The position numbers and the translations under genes were made by a program. Below are positions 25,407 through 32,905 of a DNA stretch of 32,905 bases, piece after piece. Source of the DNA: Stutzerimonas stutzeri. GTDB taxonomy: Bacteria; Pseudomonadota; Gammaproteobacteria; Pseudomonadales; Pseudomonadaceae. Under the pieces are notes generated by a model that saw only the letters and a list, made by a program, of their open reading frames with translations, was not told the origin of the DNA and did no database searches. Location of the stretch: the NCBI RefSeq assembly GCF_013522825.1, contig NZ_JAAMQZ010000046.1, positions 1-32,905 of the forward strand. The letters run 5' to 3'. Numbering within the stretch: position 1 is the first letter of the stretch; every line of letters starts with the position of its first letter.

Positions 25407-26272
25407 GCGTCATCACCCGAATCGTCCGCAGGCAGTTTGGGAGCCTGCTTGGCGATTTTCTTTTCTTCCGTTTTCACCCGCCGCTCCAGCTTGCGAATGT
25501 CTTCTTCTGCCGGCAGCTCTTCGGGTTTAATACCCCGCTGATCCAGCATGCCGCGCACGCTCAGGTTGTTCTGCACGTGCTCTTTACTGATCGCCGTCTC
25601 GCCCTGCAAATCAGCCTGCAGTACGTTGTGATTGGTCATCTCGGTGGCCAGGTTCTTCGCAGCGATGGTCAGTGTCGGCAGGAAGTCTGCCAGCGGGCGA
25701 GACTTGACGATGCCATAGCGATCTTTCATGGCCTGGGTGCTCTTGCCCCCGAACAAGGCGGTATCACCTCGCGAGCGAATACGGGCAAACCCCTCGTCAT
25801 CTACGCCGCGTTCATAAATGTTCTGCGACAGCTCTTTTTCCGACTCGCGCAGACGATCACGCGCTTCAAACCGGGCCTGCAGACGCATCCGGTCTTCAAC
25901 CAGCTCCTGCTTGCGGGTCTGCAGGGCAAAGTAGCTCTGGGCGAAGGCGATGGGCTGCTTGCGCGGATCGCCATTCTGCGCGATCAGGTAGCAGGCATAA
26001 CGGGTGAGCATAAAATCATCGATTTCACGCCTAGCTCCACTGCCTAAGGTGACCATTTTCGTGACGTCACGAAAATGGTCTGCCACGTCTTGCCCCGTTG
26101 CTTCACAGGAGCTCATGGCACGCTGGATAGCAGTGAGAAAGTTTTCCCAGCGGGCATACCCCAAAGGTTCCAGCAGATTGCGGGCAAACCAGAACTCGAT
26201 GTTCTCATCCGGTACACGCTGCACCAGCGCATCCAGACGCTGTTGCAGTTGGGTCAGTGCTTGATTGTCCAT
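25403..26272 (-). CDS. DinD-like (DNA damage-inducible protein D family) protein
   Basis: 289 residues. The conserved DinD core is clear: W-E-N-F-L-T-A-I-Q-R-A near 40, FRDVTKMVTLGSGARREIDD, LTRYACYLIAQNGDPRKQPI, then AQSYFALQTRKQEL. The C-terminal part is charged (coiled-coil-like K/E runs). E. coli DinD binds and inhibits RecA filaments, so a recombination- or damage-sensing role is possible. Here it lies inside a restriction operon: 19 bp after Mod, with an ATGA overlap into Res and AGGGAG upstream of the ATG. A perfect 30-bp palindrome lies in its 5' third. No LexA box is seen in front of it. Family call firm; role in restriction is inference. Confidence 0.88.
   Translation of the reverse strand: MDNQALTQLQQRLDALVQRVPDENIEFWFARNLLEPLGYARWENFLTAIQRAMSSCEATGQDVADHFRDVTKMVTLGSGARREIDDFMLTRYACYLIAQNGDPRKQPIAFAQSYFALQTRKQELVEDRMRLQARFEARDRLRESEKELSQNIYERGVDDEGFARIRSRGDTALFGGKSTQAMKDRYGIVKSRPLADFLPTLTIAAKNLATEMTNHNVLQADLQGETAISKEHVQNNLSVRGMLDQRGIKPEELPAEEDIRKLERRVKTEEKKIAKQAPKLPADDSGDDA
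26051..26080. repeat. Perfect 30-bp palindrome inside the dinD-like gene
   Basis: Ten bases GACCATTTTC, a self-complementary centre GTGACGTCAC, and ten bases GAAAATGGTC form an exact palindrome with no spacer; the flanking base pair (T/T) breaks it. It encodes DHFRDVTKMV. In the transcript it would fold into a 13-bp hairpin with a 4-nt loop between the Mod and Res cistrons. Confidence 0.9.
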
Positions 26273-26291
26273 GTCGACGGCTCCCTGTCGG

Positions 26292-28163
26292 TCAAAGGGT
26301 CTTGATTTCAGTAGCCGGCGACAACAGCTTAAATACCTGCTCGACGTTGATCTTCACACTGTCGCTGGCAAAGCCGGCGTCACGGAACACCACGCGCAGG
26401 GGTTTATGCCCGGCGAGCTGCTTGACGAAGTCCTCATCAATGCCGGTGTCGAAGCAGGCAGCCAGGGCGTTGCCGTCAACGAAGAAGACGGTCTTGCCAG
26501 CGATGCTTTGCTGGCTGATCGGCAGGGCCAGATCTACGCCCCAGTCCAGCAGAACCTGGAAAAGCAAGTCTTCCGGGGTGCGGTCTTCGCGGATATTGTC
26601 AACCTGGTCGGAAAGCAGATCCTGACTCACCGCATCCGGGGTGTAGTACACGTCCTTCATGTTGGAAGTATCAGTTTTCAGAACCCGAAAGCCCAGATCG
26701 CACTTCTCTACCCCGTCCTGCTTTCGGACTTCAGCACTGAAGTTCCGAACACGATTGAGCCCCATTTCAAAGATTGAAGCGAGTCCCGGTTCTGGCTTGG
26801 GCAAAGGCTCTGGAATCTGAACGCCGATAAAGCGCCGGTTCCCACCATCCTCAATGTTCTGTTTCAGTACAGCATGTGCTGTTGTCGCACTGCCGCTAAA
26901 AAAATCGAGAACTATGCTGTTGTCGTCAGGTTTGCTTGCCAGTTGGAGGATGCGTTGCAACAGCTCCACCGGTTTCACTGAATTGAGAACATTCTCCGTA
27001 TGCTCAAACTGCACATACTTAAGCAGCGTTTTCTTTGCGTCCTGCGTATGGCCAACCTCTTTGTAAGACCATAAGGTTTGAGGCGTACGGCCTTGCTGAA
27101 CTTCAGACAGGAACCGCTTCAAACGTGGCATATTGCTGCCGTCTCCGCCCCACCAAATTCGATTATCTTGGTCTAGTTTTTTGAAATTGGCCTCACTTAC
27201 CCCCCAATATCGACCTTTTGGGGGACCATCGATTATCCGACCCGAGGGGCATTGCACTGGGTAAAGCCCCGCGTCGTAGCGATTTCTGGCGGCAAGATCA
27301 CTTGACGTCCATGGGCCACGCGAGTCGCCATCGGGATTCTTGTAGCGCGCTATCATTTCATCCGTTTGAGGGAGAAGATTTGGGGTCCACTGGTCTTTCG
27401 ACTTGGCGTACACCAAAACGTAGTCGTGATCCTCAGAAAACCATCTTGCAGAGTTTTTCGGCGAGAAGACTTTCTGCCAGATGATCTGCGCCACGAAGTT
27501 TTCTTCTCCGAAAACCTCACTACAGAGCTTGCGCAGGTTGTCGACCTCGTTGTCATCAATGGAGATGAACACTACGCCATCGTCCCGCAGCAGGTTACGA
27601 GCAAGCCGAATGCGTGAATAAATCATCGTCAGCCAGTCCGAATGAAAACGGCCATTGGCTTCCGTGTTCGCCACAATACGCAAACCTGATTCGTCAGTTT
27701 GATTGGAGCGCAGGAGGTAGCTCTCGGTGTCATCCTTAAAGTCATCGTCATATATGAAGTCCCTACCAGTGTTGTAGGGTGGATCGATGTAAATGACTTT
27801 CACTTTGCCGAGATAGCTCTCTTGCAACAGTTTGATCACGTCCAGGTTGTCACCTTCGATGAACAAATTCTGTGTGCTGTCGAAATCAACGCTCTCATCT
27901 CTGAAAGGACGTAGTGTCTTGGCGATCGGCGCATTGGCAGCGAGCAACGCCTCACGCTTCCCCGGCCAATTCAGCTGATAACGCTCCTGCGGTCCTTCGA
28001 CGATGGACGAAGACAGCTCCTGACGCAGCAAATCAAAGTCGACAGCCTTTTTCAGCTCGCCCTTGGCATCCCGTGCTTCGGTGATGCAATTGGGGAACAG
28101 CTCAGCCAGCTTGGCGATATTGGCTTCGGTCAGGTTAGGGGAGTGCATTTTCAGCTTGTCCAT
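26292..28163 (-). CDS. Type III DNA adenine methyltransferase Mod (beta class)
   Basis: 623 residues, ATG with AGGAAG 5 nt upstream. The catalytic D-P-P-Y motif (VIYIDPPYNTGRDF, about 127-130) precedes the AdoMet-binding F-x-G-x-A motif (VLDFFSGSATTAH, about 422-427). That order defines beta-class N6-adenine methyltransferases such as Mod. The stretch between them (about 230-390) holds the target recognition region. It would methylate one strand of a short asymmetric site and supply specificity to Res. It sits third in the operon, 42 bp after the DUF4391 gene and 19 bp before the DinD-like gene. The recognition sequence cannot be deduced. Confidence 0.96.
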   Translation of the reverse strand: MDKLKMHSPNLTEANIAKLAELFPNCITEARDAKGELKKAVDFDLLRQELSSSIVEGPQERYQLNWPGKREALLAANAPIAKTLRPFRDESVDFDSTQNLFIEGDNLDVIKLLQESYLGKVKVIYIDPPYNTGRDFIYDDDFKDDTESYLLRSNQTDESGLRIVANTEANGRFHSDWLTMIYSRIRLARNLLRDDGVVFISIDDNEVDNLRKLCSEVFGEENFVAQIIWQKVFSPKNSARWFSEDHDYVLVYAKSKDQWTPNLLPQTDEMIARYKNPDGDSRGPWTSSDLAARNRYDAGLYPVQCPSGRIIDGPPKGRYWGVSEANFKKLDQDNRIWWGGDGSNMPRLKRFLSEVQQGRTPQTLWSYKEVGHTQDAKKTLLKYVQFEHTENVLNSVKPVELLQRILQLASKPDDNSIVLDFFSGSATTAHAVLKQNIEDGGNRRFIGVQIPEPLPKPEPGLASIFEMGLNRVRNFSAEVRKQDGVEKCDLGFRVLKTDTSNMKDVYYTPDAVSQDLLSDQVDNIREDRTPEDLLFQVLLDWGVDLALPISQQSIAGKTVFFVDGNALAACFDTGIDEDFVKQLAGHKPLRVVFRDAGFASDSVKINVEQVFKLLSPATEIKTL

Positions 28164-28205
28164 GGGACTTCCTGTATCTCTTAAGTGCTTGGCACGAACC
28201 GAGGC

Positions 28206-28886
28206 TTAGGCGCTCAGGTCGGCGATTTCATTCTGGATTTCCCGCAGCTGGGCGTTGAGCGCCACCTTACGGTTAAACTGTTTTTCTTTATGCAGGCGCG
28301 TATCCAGCTTGGCGTGCTCGCTGTGCAAGCTACGCAAGCGGTTCAGCCGCTGCAGTTGCTCGGGCAGGCTCTCGCCCGGCCTAGCCGGACGGGGTAACAA
28401 GCTGCGCAGCAATTGTTCGTAGAGTCCCTGCAGATCCAATGCTACCGGCAGGGCCTGACGCGGGCTGTCAGCTGGCAACCAGCTACCTGCGAAGTAGCCA
28501 TCAATCACCCATTTGCTGGCATCGGCTTCGCTGGGGCGCTTAAAAGCTGCCACCATGCGGGTGCGCTGTTCATGGTGCAACTGAAAGATGATCGGCAGGG
28601 GGATGGCGCGGTCGATAGCACGCAACACGTCTTCATCCAGCTCGGTGGTTTTAAGCGTGACGTCGAATACCTGTATTTCCGTCACGCCGCCGCGAGCCGG
28701 CAGGTTGATGGTTTCCGGTGCCAACTTGAAGGCCCAGGTTATCTGCTCCACCTGGCCGACAAACTTGTCGCGCAACGCCGAATTCACTGGGCCGTGCTCG
28801 TAGATTTTGCTTTTGGGCACTACGCGAGCAACACGAGCCTGCACAGGAAAGTTAAACAGCGCTGGCACAGGATCACCCGAACTCAT
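28206..28886 (-). CDS. DUF4391 protein, defence-operon accessory
   Basis: 226 residues. The conserved family core is VVPKSKIYEHGPVNSALRDK, followed by QVEQITWAFKLAPETINLPA, then a D-V-T-L-K strand and F-Q-L-H-H-E. The C-terminal ~60 residues (RLNRLRSLHSEHAKLDTRLH onwards) form a charged coiled coil. No catalytic function is established that I know of; DUF4391 genes recur beside SNF2-like helicases and Mod genes. Its ATG overlaps the helicase stop codon (ATGA, 28883-28886), so the two proteins are likely made in fixed ratio and may form a complex. Confidence 0.88.
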   Translation of the reverse strand: MSSGDPVPALFNFPVQARVARVVPKSKIYEHGPVNSALRDKFVGQVEQITWAFKLAPETINLPARGGVTEIQVFDVTLKTTELDEDVLRAIDRAIPLPIIFQLHHEQRTRMVAAFKRPSEADASKWVIDGYFAGSWLPADSPRQALPVALDLQGLYEQLLRSLLPRPARPGESLPEQLQRLNRLRSLHSEHAKLDTRLHKEKQFNRKVALNAQLREIQNEIADLSA

Positions 28887-31800
28887 GCCGCACCCTGAAT
28901 AACGATAAAGGCAATCAGCTCGAAGTCGTCGAGCCCGGAGATAGTGTCAACCAAAGCCGTGGTGCTACCGCCACTAAACAGACTGTCGATGTCCATCTCC
29001 TCCTTGACGTCGATCATCGAGCGAATGGCCTGATCAAGCAGGTCGGAGTAGACGCGCATGTTGCGTCCGTCTTCGGTGGCTTGATTGAACAGCTGGTAGG
29101 CCTCAGGTATCGGTTGGCTATGGCCCTTACAGGCGCTACGGGCCAGGTCCAATAGACGCTTGGCTTCGGTTTGATCGCTGATGATCTGCCCTTCCAGGCT
29201 GATGTAGATCAGGTAGAAGGGATGCAGCCGATTTTGTTGATTGAGGCTGGAGCCTTTGTTGCGATTACGCAGGGTGAAGATCACCCCAGGCAACAGGCCA
29301 AGCTCTTGCCGCGCCGGCACGACGGCATGCATGCCGTTGGGGACATGCTCAAGGTCGCCATTGGTTTTGATGTAGTTGAGCAAATCCATACGGAAGTCAT
29401 TCAGGCCAAGATCAGTGATCGATACACCGGTCTTGATGTCTTCCATTTCGATGACGTCATCTTGCAGGCGACGCAGCTGTTCCTTGCGGTAGGCCACGTC
29501 GTTGGCCTGGGCATTGAGCACGTTGTCATCGCCGGTGGCTGTGACGTCCGCGATCATCATGCGGTTCTCAACCCGCTCTTTGAGGTTGATGTACTCATCA
29601 AGGCTGATGTCCGGCCAGTAGTTGACCAGTTGAATGCTGGCGTTCTGCGAGCCGATTCGATCCACACGGCCAAAGCGCTGGATGATGCGCACCGGGTTCC
29701 AGTGGATGTCGTAGTTGATCAGGTAGTCGCAATCCTGGAGGTTCTGGCCTTCGGAGATGCAGTCGGTGCCGATCAGGATATCGATCTCGCGCGACTCATC
29801 CGGGTAGATAGCGGCCTTTTCCTTAGATCGCGGTGAGAACAGTGTGAGCAGCCCCTGAAAGTCATAGGTCTGCCGACTGCCCTGCATATTGCCCAATGTA
29901 GACTTGGGTGCATCACTCCCCGTGACCTTACCTGAGTGAACCTTGTGGTTCGCCAGCAGGTATTCGGCCAGGTTGTCGTAGAGGTAATTGGCGGTGTCGG
30001 AGAAGGCTGTGAAGATCAGCACCTTGCGATTACCGGGGTTGATCGGCGAGGTCAGCTTGCTGGTGATCTGGGTTTTAAGATGCTGCAGCTTGGCATCGTC
30101 AGCCGGCGTGACCTTGGCCATTTCGGCCAGCAGTTCATCGATGAAAACCAAGTCGCCTTGAAGATCCTGTTCCCAGGAGGGTACGTCCATATCTTCCAGG
30201 CTGATCTGGATTTTCTTACCAATACTGATGTCGCCCGGCATGGGCAGGTTGTCTTCATCGAAGTCCGCATCTTCGAATGCGGCGGTGACATCGGCAAAAC
30301 CGCTGGCTACACCGGTTTTCTTGAAGGTGGCGATTTTGTCCAACGCACTGAGGTGAGTCGCCTGCAGATTTTTGAGGGTCAGACGGAAGGATTCGACCGA
30401 ACTTTCCAGGCGCTTGAGCAGGTTGGTGGTCATCAGCGCCTGCAGGCTTCTTTCTCGGTCAACCTGCTTGAGCTTGCCTCTGCCGCCCTCCACTTCGGTG
30501 TCGTACATTTCCTCGTACTTCTTCATCCGGCTGGGCAGGATGTAGCTGACCGGGGCATAGACGGCGAGTTTGAGCAACGAGAGCTGGTTGAAGATCTCGT
30601 TAAAGCCGATGACATCATCACGATGGGTCAGCGGGCAGTGAAAGGACAGCGGCTTACGGCGCTCCGGAAAGCTACCAATGTCTGCGGTGTCGTAAAAGGT
30701 CTCGATATGCCGGCGCGAGCGGGCAATGGTCACGCTGTCGAGCAGCTCGAAGAAGTCGAAGTCCAGGGTATTAAGAATGGCAGCAGCAGTGCGTTTCTCT
30801 GGAGGCAGGATCGACCAGGTATTGAACGCCGCCTGAGCGCGACGAAATATGCCGTCGATGTCTTTTTCAGTACGCAGCTTGTCGTTGAGGTTGTCGCTGT
30901 CGCCTTCGTAAGCCAGGGCCAGCTGGTTACGTAAATCGCTGAAACGGTTGTTGACCGGGGTAGCTGAGAGCATCAACACCTTGGTCTTCACACCTTGACG
31001 AATCACCTGATTCATCAGCCGCTGATAACGGGTTTCTTTGTCTTTGTAGACGTCGTTGTTGCGGAAGTTGTGCGACTCATCGATCACCACCAGGTCGTAG
31101 TTACCCCAGTTGACTCGATCCAACGGAATGCCCAACGACTCGCCACGGGTGCGGCTCAGGTCGGTGTGACAGAGCACGTCGTAGTTGAAGCGATCCTTGG
31201 CGAAAATGTTGGTCTTGAGGTTGCGGTTGTAGTTCAGCCAGTTGTCGGCAAGCTTCTTCGGGCAGAGCACCAGGACAGACTTGTTGCGCAGCTCGTAGTA
31301 CTTGATCACCGCCAGCGCAGTGAAGGTTTTGCCCAGGCCCACGCTGTCGGCCAAGATGCAGCCGTTGTAGGTTTCCAGCTTGTTGATCAGGCCGGTTGCA
31401 GCGTCTCGCTGGAAGTTGAACAGCTTCTGCCAGATCAGGCTGTCCTGGTAGCCGGTGCGGTCGTTAGGCAGCACGTCCTCATTCAAGTCCTCCAGGAACT
31501 CGCGGAAGATGTTGTAGAGCATCAGAAAGTAGATCCGCTCCGGGGCGTTCTCCCGATAGACCGAGGCAATGTGGTCGCAGAGCCTGGCGGTCACGTCCTC
31601 AAGCTTCTCCGGGTCGCTCCAGATTTGCTCGAAAAGGTTGAGGAACATGCCGGTGTGGGCAGGCTCATCGAAACGAGTAACGATGTTCGAGAGCGCATTG
31701 CCCTTCTGGTAGCCCAGGTCGACAGCGGTAAACCCCTGAACGGGCATAAAGACGGCGTCACCCGCCGTCCCACGCGTACCGATAAAGGGCTGCATCGGAG

Positions 31801-32173
31801 CCTGACCTCGGTTGGACCGGAAGCTGGCCTTACGGCGTATCCAGTCAGCGCACTCCCTGGCGATGGCCTTTTGCGTGAGCTGATTCTTCAGCTGGATCTC
31901 AAATTCACTGCCGGTCAGGCTACGCTCGCGCTCAGTCTTGGGAATATGGAACTCGCGCTGTTCCTTCTTGATTCGGTCACTGACCTCGTTGGGCACGAAG
32001 GTCGGCGAGGTGAAGATGAACTCCAGGGAGTCGACACTCTCCAGCTCCTTCTTCAGCGCCACGTAGGCGTAGATCGAAAAGCACGAAGCGGCGATCTTCA
32101 GCTTCGAGCCCGGCTTGAGCGTACCTTTGAGGTTTTCACCAAGCAGGGTATTGATGTTGTCGATCAGTTCCAT
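28883..32173 (-). CDS. PLD-like/SNF2-type helicase of the defence operon
   Basis: About 1096 residues from the ATG at 32173 (MELIDNINTLLGENLKG), with GGAAGAGG upstream; a start 7 codons earlier lacks a good site. The N-terminal ~150 residues (LKIAASCFSIYAYVALKKEL, FIFTSPTFV) resemble the phospholipase-D-like domain of RapA-type helicases. The SF2 core has Walker A LADSVGLGKTFTA (about 275-283), D-E-S-H at about 365-368 (VVIDESHNFRNN), LMLSATPVNNRFSDL, and the C-terminal TDCISEGQNLQDCDYLINYD and IIQRFGRVDRIGSQN motifs. All ATPase motifs are intact. It is the first gene of the operon and is translationally coupled to DUF4391. DNA translocation or remodelling in restriction is inferred. Confidence 0.92.
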   Translation of the reverse strand: MELIDNINTLLGENLKGTLKPGSKLKIAASCFSIYAYVALKKELESVDSLEFIFTSPTFVPNEVSDRIKKEQREFHIPKTERERSLTGSEFEIQLKNQLTQKAIARECADWIRRKASFRSNRGQAPMQPFIGTRGTAGDAVFMPVQGFTAVDLGYQKGNALSNIVTRFDEPAHTGMFLNLFEQIWSDPEKLEDVTARLCDHIASVYRENAPERIYFLMLYNIFREFLEDLNEDVLPNDRTGYQDSLIWQKLFNFQRDAATGLINKLETYNGCILADSVGLGKTFTALAVIKYYELRNKSVLVLCPKKLADNWLNYNRNLKTNIFAKDRFNYDVLCHTDLSRTRGESLGIPLDRVNWGNYDLVVIDESHNFRNNDVYKDKETRYQRLMNQVIRQGVKTKVLMLSATPVNNRFSDLRNQLALAYEGDSDNLNDKLRTEKDIDGIFRRAQAAFNTWSILPPEKRTAAAILNTLDFDFFELLDSVTIARSRRHIETFYDTADIGSFPERRKPLSFHCPLTHRDDVIGFNEIFNQLSLLKLAVYAPVSYILPSRMKKYEEMYDTEVEGGRGKLKQVDRERSLQALMTTNLLKRLESSVESFRLTLKNLQATHLSALDKIATFKKTGVASGFADVTAAFEDADFDEDNLPMPGDISIGKKIQISLEDMDVPSWEQDLQGDLVFIDELLAEMAKVTPADDAKLQHLKTQITSKLTSPINPGNRKVLIFTAFSDTANYLYDNLAEYLLANHKVHSGKVTGSDAPKSTLGNMQGSRQTYDFQGLLTLFSPRSKEKAAIYPDESREIDILIGTDCISEGQNLQDCDYLINYDIHWNPVRIIQRFGRVDRIGSQNASIQLVNYWPDISLDEYINLKERVENRMMIADVTATGDDNVLNAQANDVAYRKEQLRRLQDDVIEMEDIKTGVSITDLGLNDFRMDLLNYIKTNGDLEHVPNGMHAVVPARQELGLLPGVIFTLRNRNKGSSLNQQNRLHPFYLIYISLEGQIISDQTEAKRLLDLARSACKGHSQPIPEAYQLFNQATEDGRNMRVYSDLLDQAIRSMIDVKEEMDIDSLFSGGSTTALVDTISGLDDFELIAFIVIQGAA

Positions 32174-32457
32174 GAGGCCTCTTCCCTTGTGCATGCCGGC
32201 TGGATTATCCCCAACCAGAGGAAAAATGACACGGGCTGTCTGGGGAGCTGCTGGGACAACCCCAGACGAATATCCAATGGCAGGCTCTCAGTCAGCGCAA
32301 GAATTTCTGCTGTCCATGCGTAGCGTCCGAGCAGAAAATCGGTCAGTAGAGCTTTCTCTGGAGGGAGCTTTCCAACCGACGCTCACAATTAAAGATATTT
32401 GGTTTAATCGGTAGAGCCATATTCCCTTATCATTAGAAACTTTTCAGCAGCGAAAAC
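32174..32457. other. Upstream region of the defence operon
   Basis: No gene is visible between the helicase start and the terminator of the small gene further right. The stretch nearer 32370-32450 is AT-rich and is the likely site of the operon promoter on the minus strand, but I cannot name boxes with confidence. Confidence 0.4.
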
Positions 32458-32497
32458 AAAAAACCTTGCTTGCACTGAATAAACAGCGCAAGCAAGG
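32458..32497 (-). terminator. Rho-independent terminator of the small right-end gene
   Basis: CCTTGCTTGC (32464-32473) and GCAAGCAAGG (32488-32497) form a perfect 10-bp stem with a 14-nt loop. On the minus strand the stem is followed by TTTTTTG (32463-32457). It lies 20 bp after the stop of the small minus-strand gene and insulates the defence operon from it. Confidence 0.85.
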
Positions 32498-32517
32498 CAT
32501 TGGGTCTCACCCCGTTA

Positions 32518-32778
32518 TTACATTAGCTTTGACAGCAACCCGCGCATGGAAAAAGCTTTCACCATGGGAATAAACCTTTCCCCAGACAGAGCCCGAAAAT
32601 TTTTATTCCGGCGATCTTTTCCAGCAGACAGCCTCACAGTACTGGCAACGTTAAAATAATAACTAATCAGCTTTGCTTTATCCTCAGGCGGAAGCTCTTT
32701 CCCCTCTGAGTCAACCAGAGGCACAAATTTAGAGTAGTAGATTTTATCCCCATGATAACTCCAGGATTTTTTACGCAT
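32518..32778 (-). CDS. Small protein of unknown function, possibly 5'-truncated
   Basis: 86 residues from the ATG at 32778 (MRKKSWSYHGDKIYYSKFVP); the frame continues 9 codons upstream into what looks like the end of an IS30-type element. I do not recognise a family. It is basic, with no signal peptide or membrane helix. No ribosome-binding site is clear before the ATG (preceding bases read GCCGCCGCC), so the original start may have been lost to the insertion. It has its own terminator downstream. Confidence 0.5.
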   Translation of the reverse strand: MRKKSWSYHGDKIYYSKFVPLVDSEGKELPPEDKAKLISYYFNVASTVRLSAGKDRRNKNFRALSGERFIPMVKAFSMRGLLSKLM

Positions 32779-32792
32779 GGCGGCGGCAAAAA

Positions 32793-32905
32793 CTGAGTGC
32801 AACACCTGACCTTTCCGGTACGGTGCTGCCCCTATGTCTTATACCGAACTCAGCGTTGAAGAGCGCGCCACCATTCAAATCGGTCGTACCCAAGGCTTCA
32901 GCCTG
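32793..32905 (+). mobile_element. Left end of an IS30-family insertion sequence (partial)
   Basis: The sequence TGAGTGCAACACC near 32794-32806 resembles the terminal inverted repeat of many IS30 elements (GGTGTTGCAC on the other strand) and is followed after about 30 bp by an IS30-type transposase start. The rest of the element lies beyond the window. The exact outer boundary is approximate. Confidence 0.6.
32834..32905 (+). CDS. IS30-family transposase, 5' part
   Basis: The first 24 codons are present (MSYTELSVEERATIQIG, then RTQGFSL). This matches the conserved N-terminal HTH of IS30-family DDE transposases (Y-x-x-L-x-x-x-E-R-x-x-I). The frame is open to the window edge. Confidence 0.8.
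   Translation, partial: MSYTELSVEERATIQIGRTQGFSL

Noticed and set aside
23637..25541. Long open frame antisense to the Res gene
   Set aside because: Res has all helicase and nuclease motifs in order; the antisense frame has none and is a codon-bias shadow.
1..32905. CRISPR array
   Set aside because: The only regular repeats have 11- or 23-bp periods with no unique spacers, and no cas genes are present.

Overview
The window looks like a Pseudomonas chromosome (inference). It carries high-GC housekeeping genes (guaB-guaA, xseA, leuA, a copper TonB receptor) in an order that, from memory, parallels the PA3769-PA3792 stretch of P. aeruginosa. Two accessory regions, each headed by a tyrosine recombinase, flank this core block.

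Left accessory region (1-2950). A tandem array of 23-bp repeats precedes an AlpA-type regulator. Next come a convergent HicA-like toxin / HTH-partner pair and a P4-type integrase whose gene starts 300 bp from the 3' end of guaA. The guaA 3' end is an established island integration hotspot, so this is read as the integrase end of an element that extends leftwards out of the window.

Core block (2951-18500). guaB and guaA (minus strand) have a clear sigma70-type promoter. They are followed by a zinc-ribbon protein of unknown function, a PACE-type efflux pump divergent from a LysR regulator, meso-diaminopimelate dehydrogenase, xseA, a periplasmic M23 peptidase, an isochorismatase-fold hydrolase, a YbdG-type mechanosensitive channel, an OprC-like copper receptor with a DUF2946 partner, and leuA with a textbook terminator.

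Right accessory region (about 18500-32905). A second, unrelated integrase lies just after the leuA terminator. After it come about 0.9 kb of decayed DNA holding an antitoxin remnant, an AlpA regulator translationally coupled to a protein of unknown function, and a five-gene minus-strand operon of about 9.8 kb. In transcription order this operon encodes a PLD/SNF2-like helicase, a DUF4391 protein, a type III (beta-class) Mod methyltransferase, a DinD-like protein and a type III Res helicase-nuclease. Two of its four junctions are ATGA stop/start overlaps, which argues that the five proteins act as one defence system: an extended type III restriction-modification locus. The right edge holds a small gene cut or abutted by the start of an IS30-family element.

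The most interesting items are the five-gene Mod/Res/helicase/DUF4391/DinD operon; a perfect 30-bp palindrome inside its dinD-like gene; an 11-bp-period repeat array inside the unknown gene next to it; the 23-bp repeat array at the left edge; and a possible Leu-rich leader peptide ahead of leuA.
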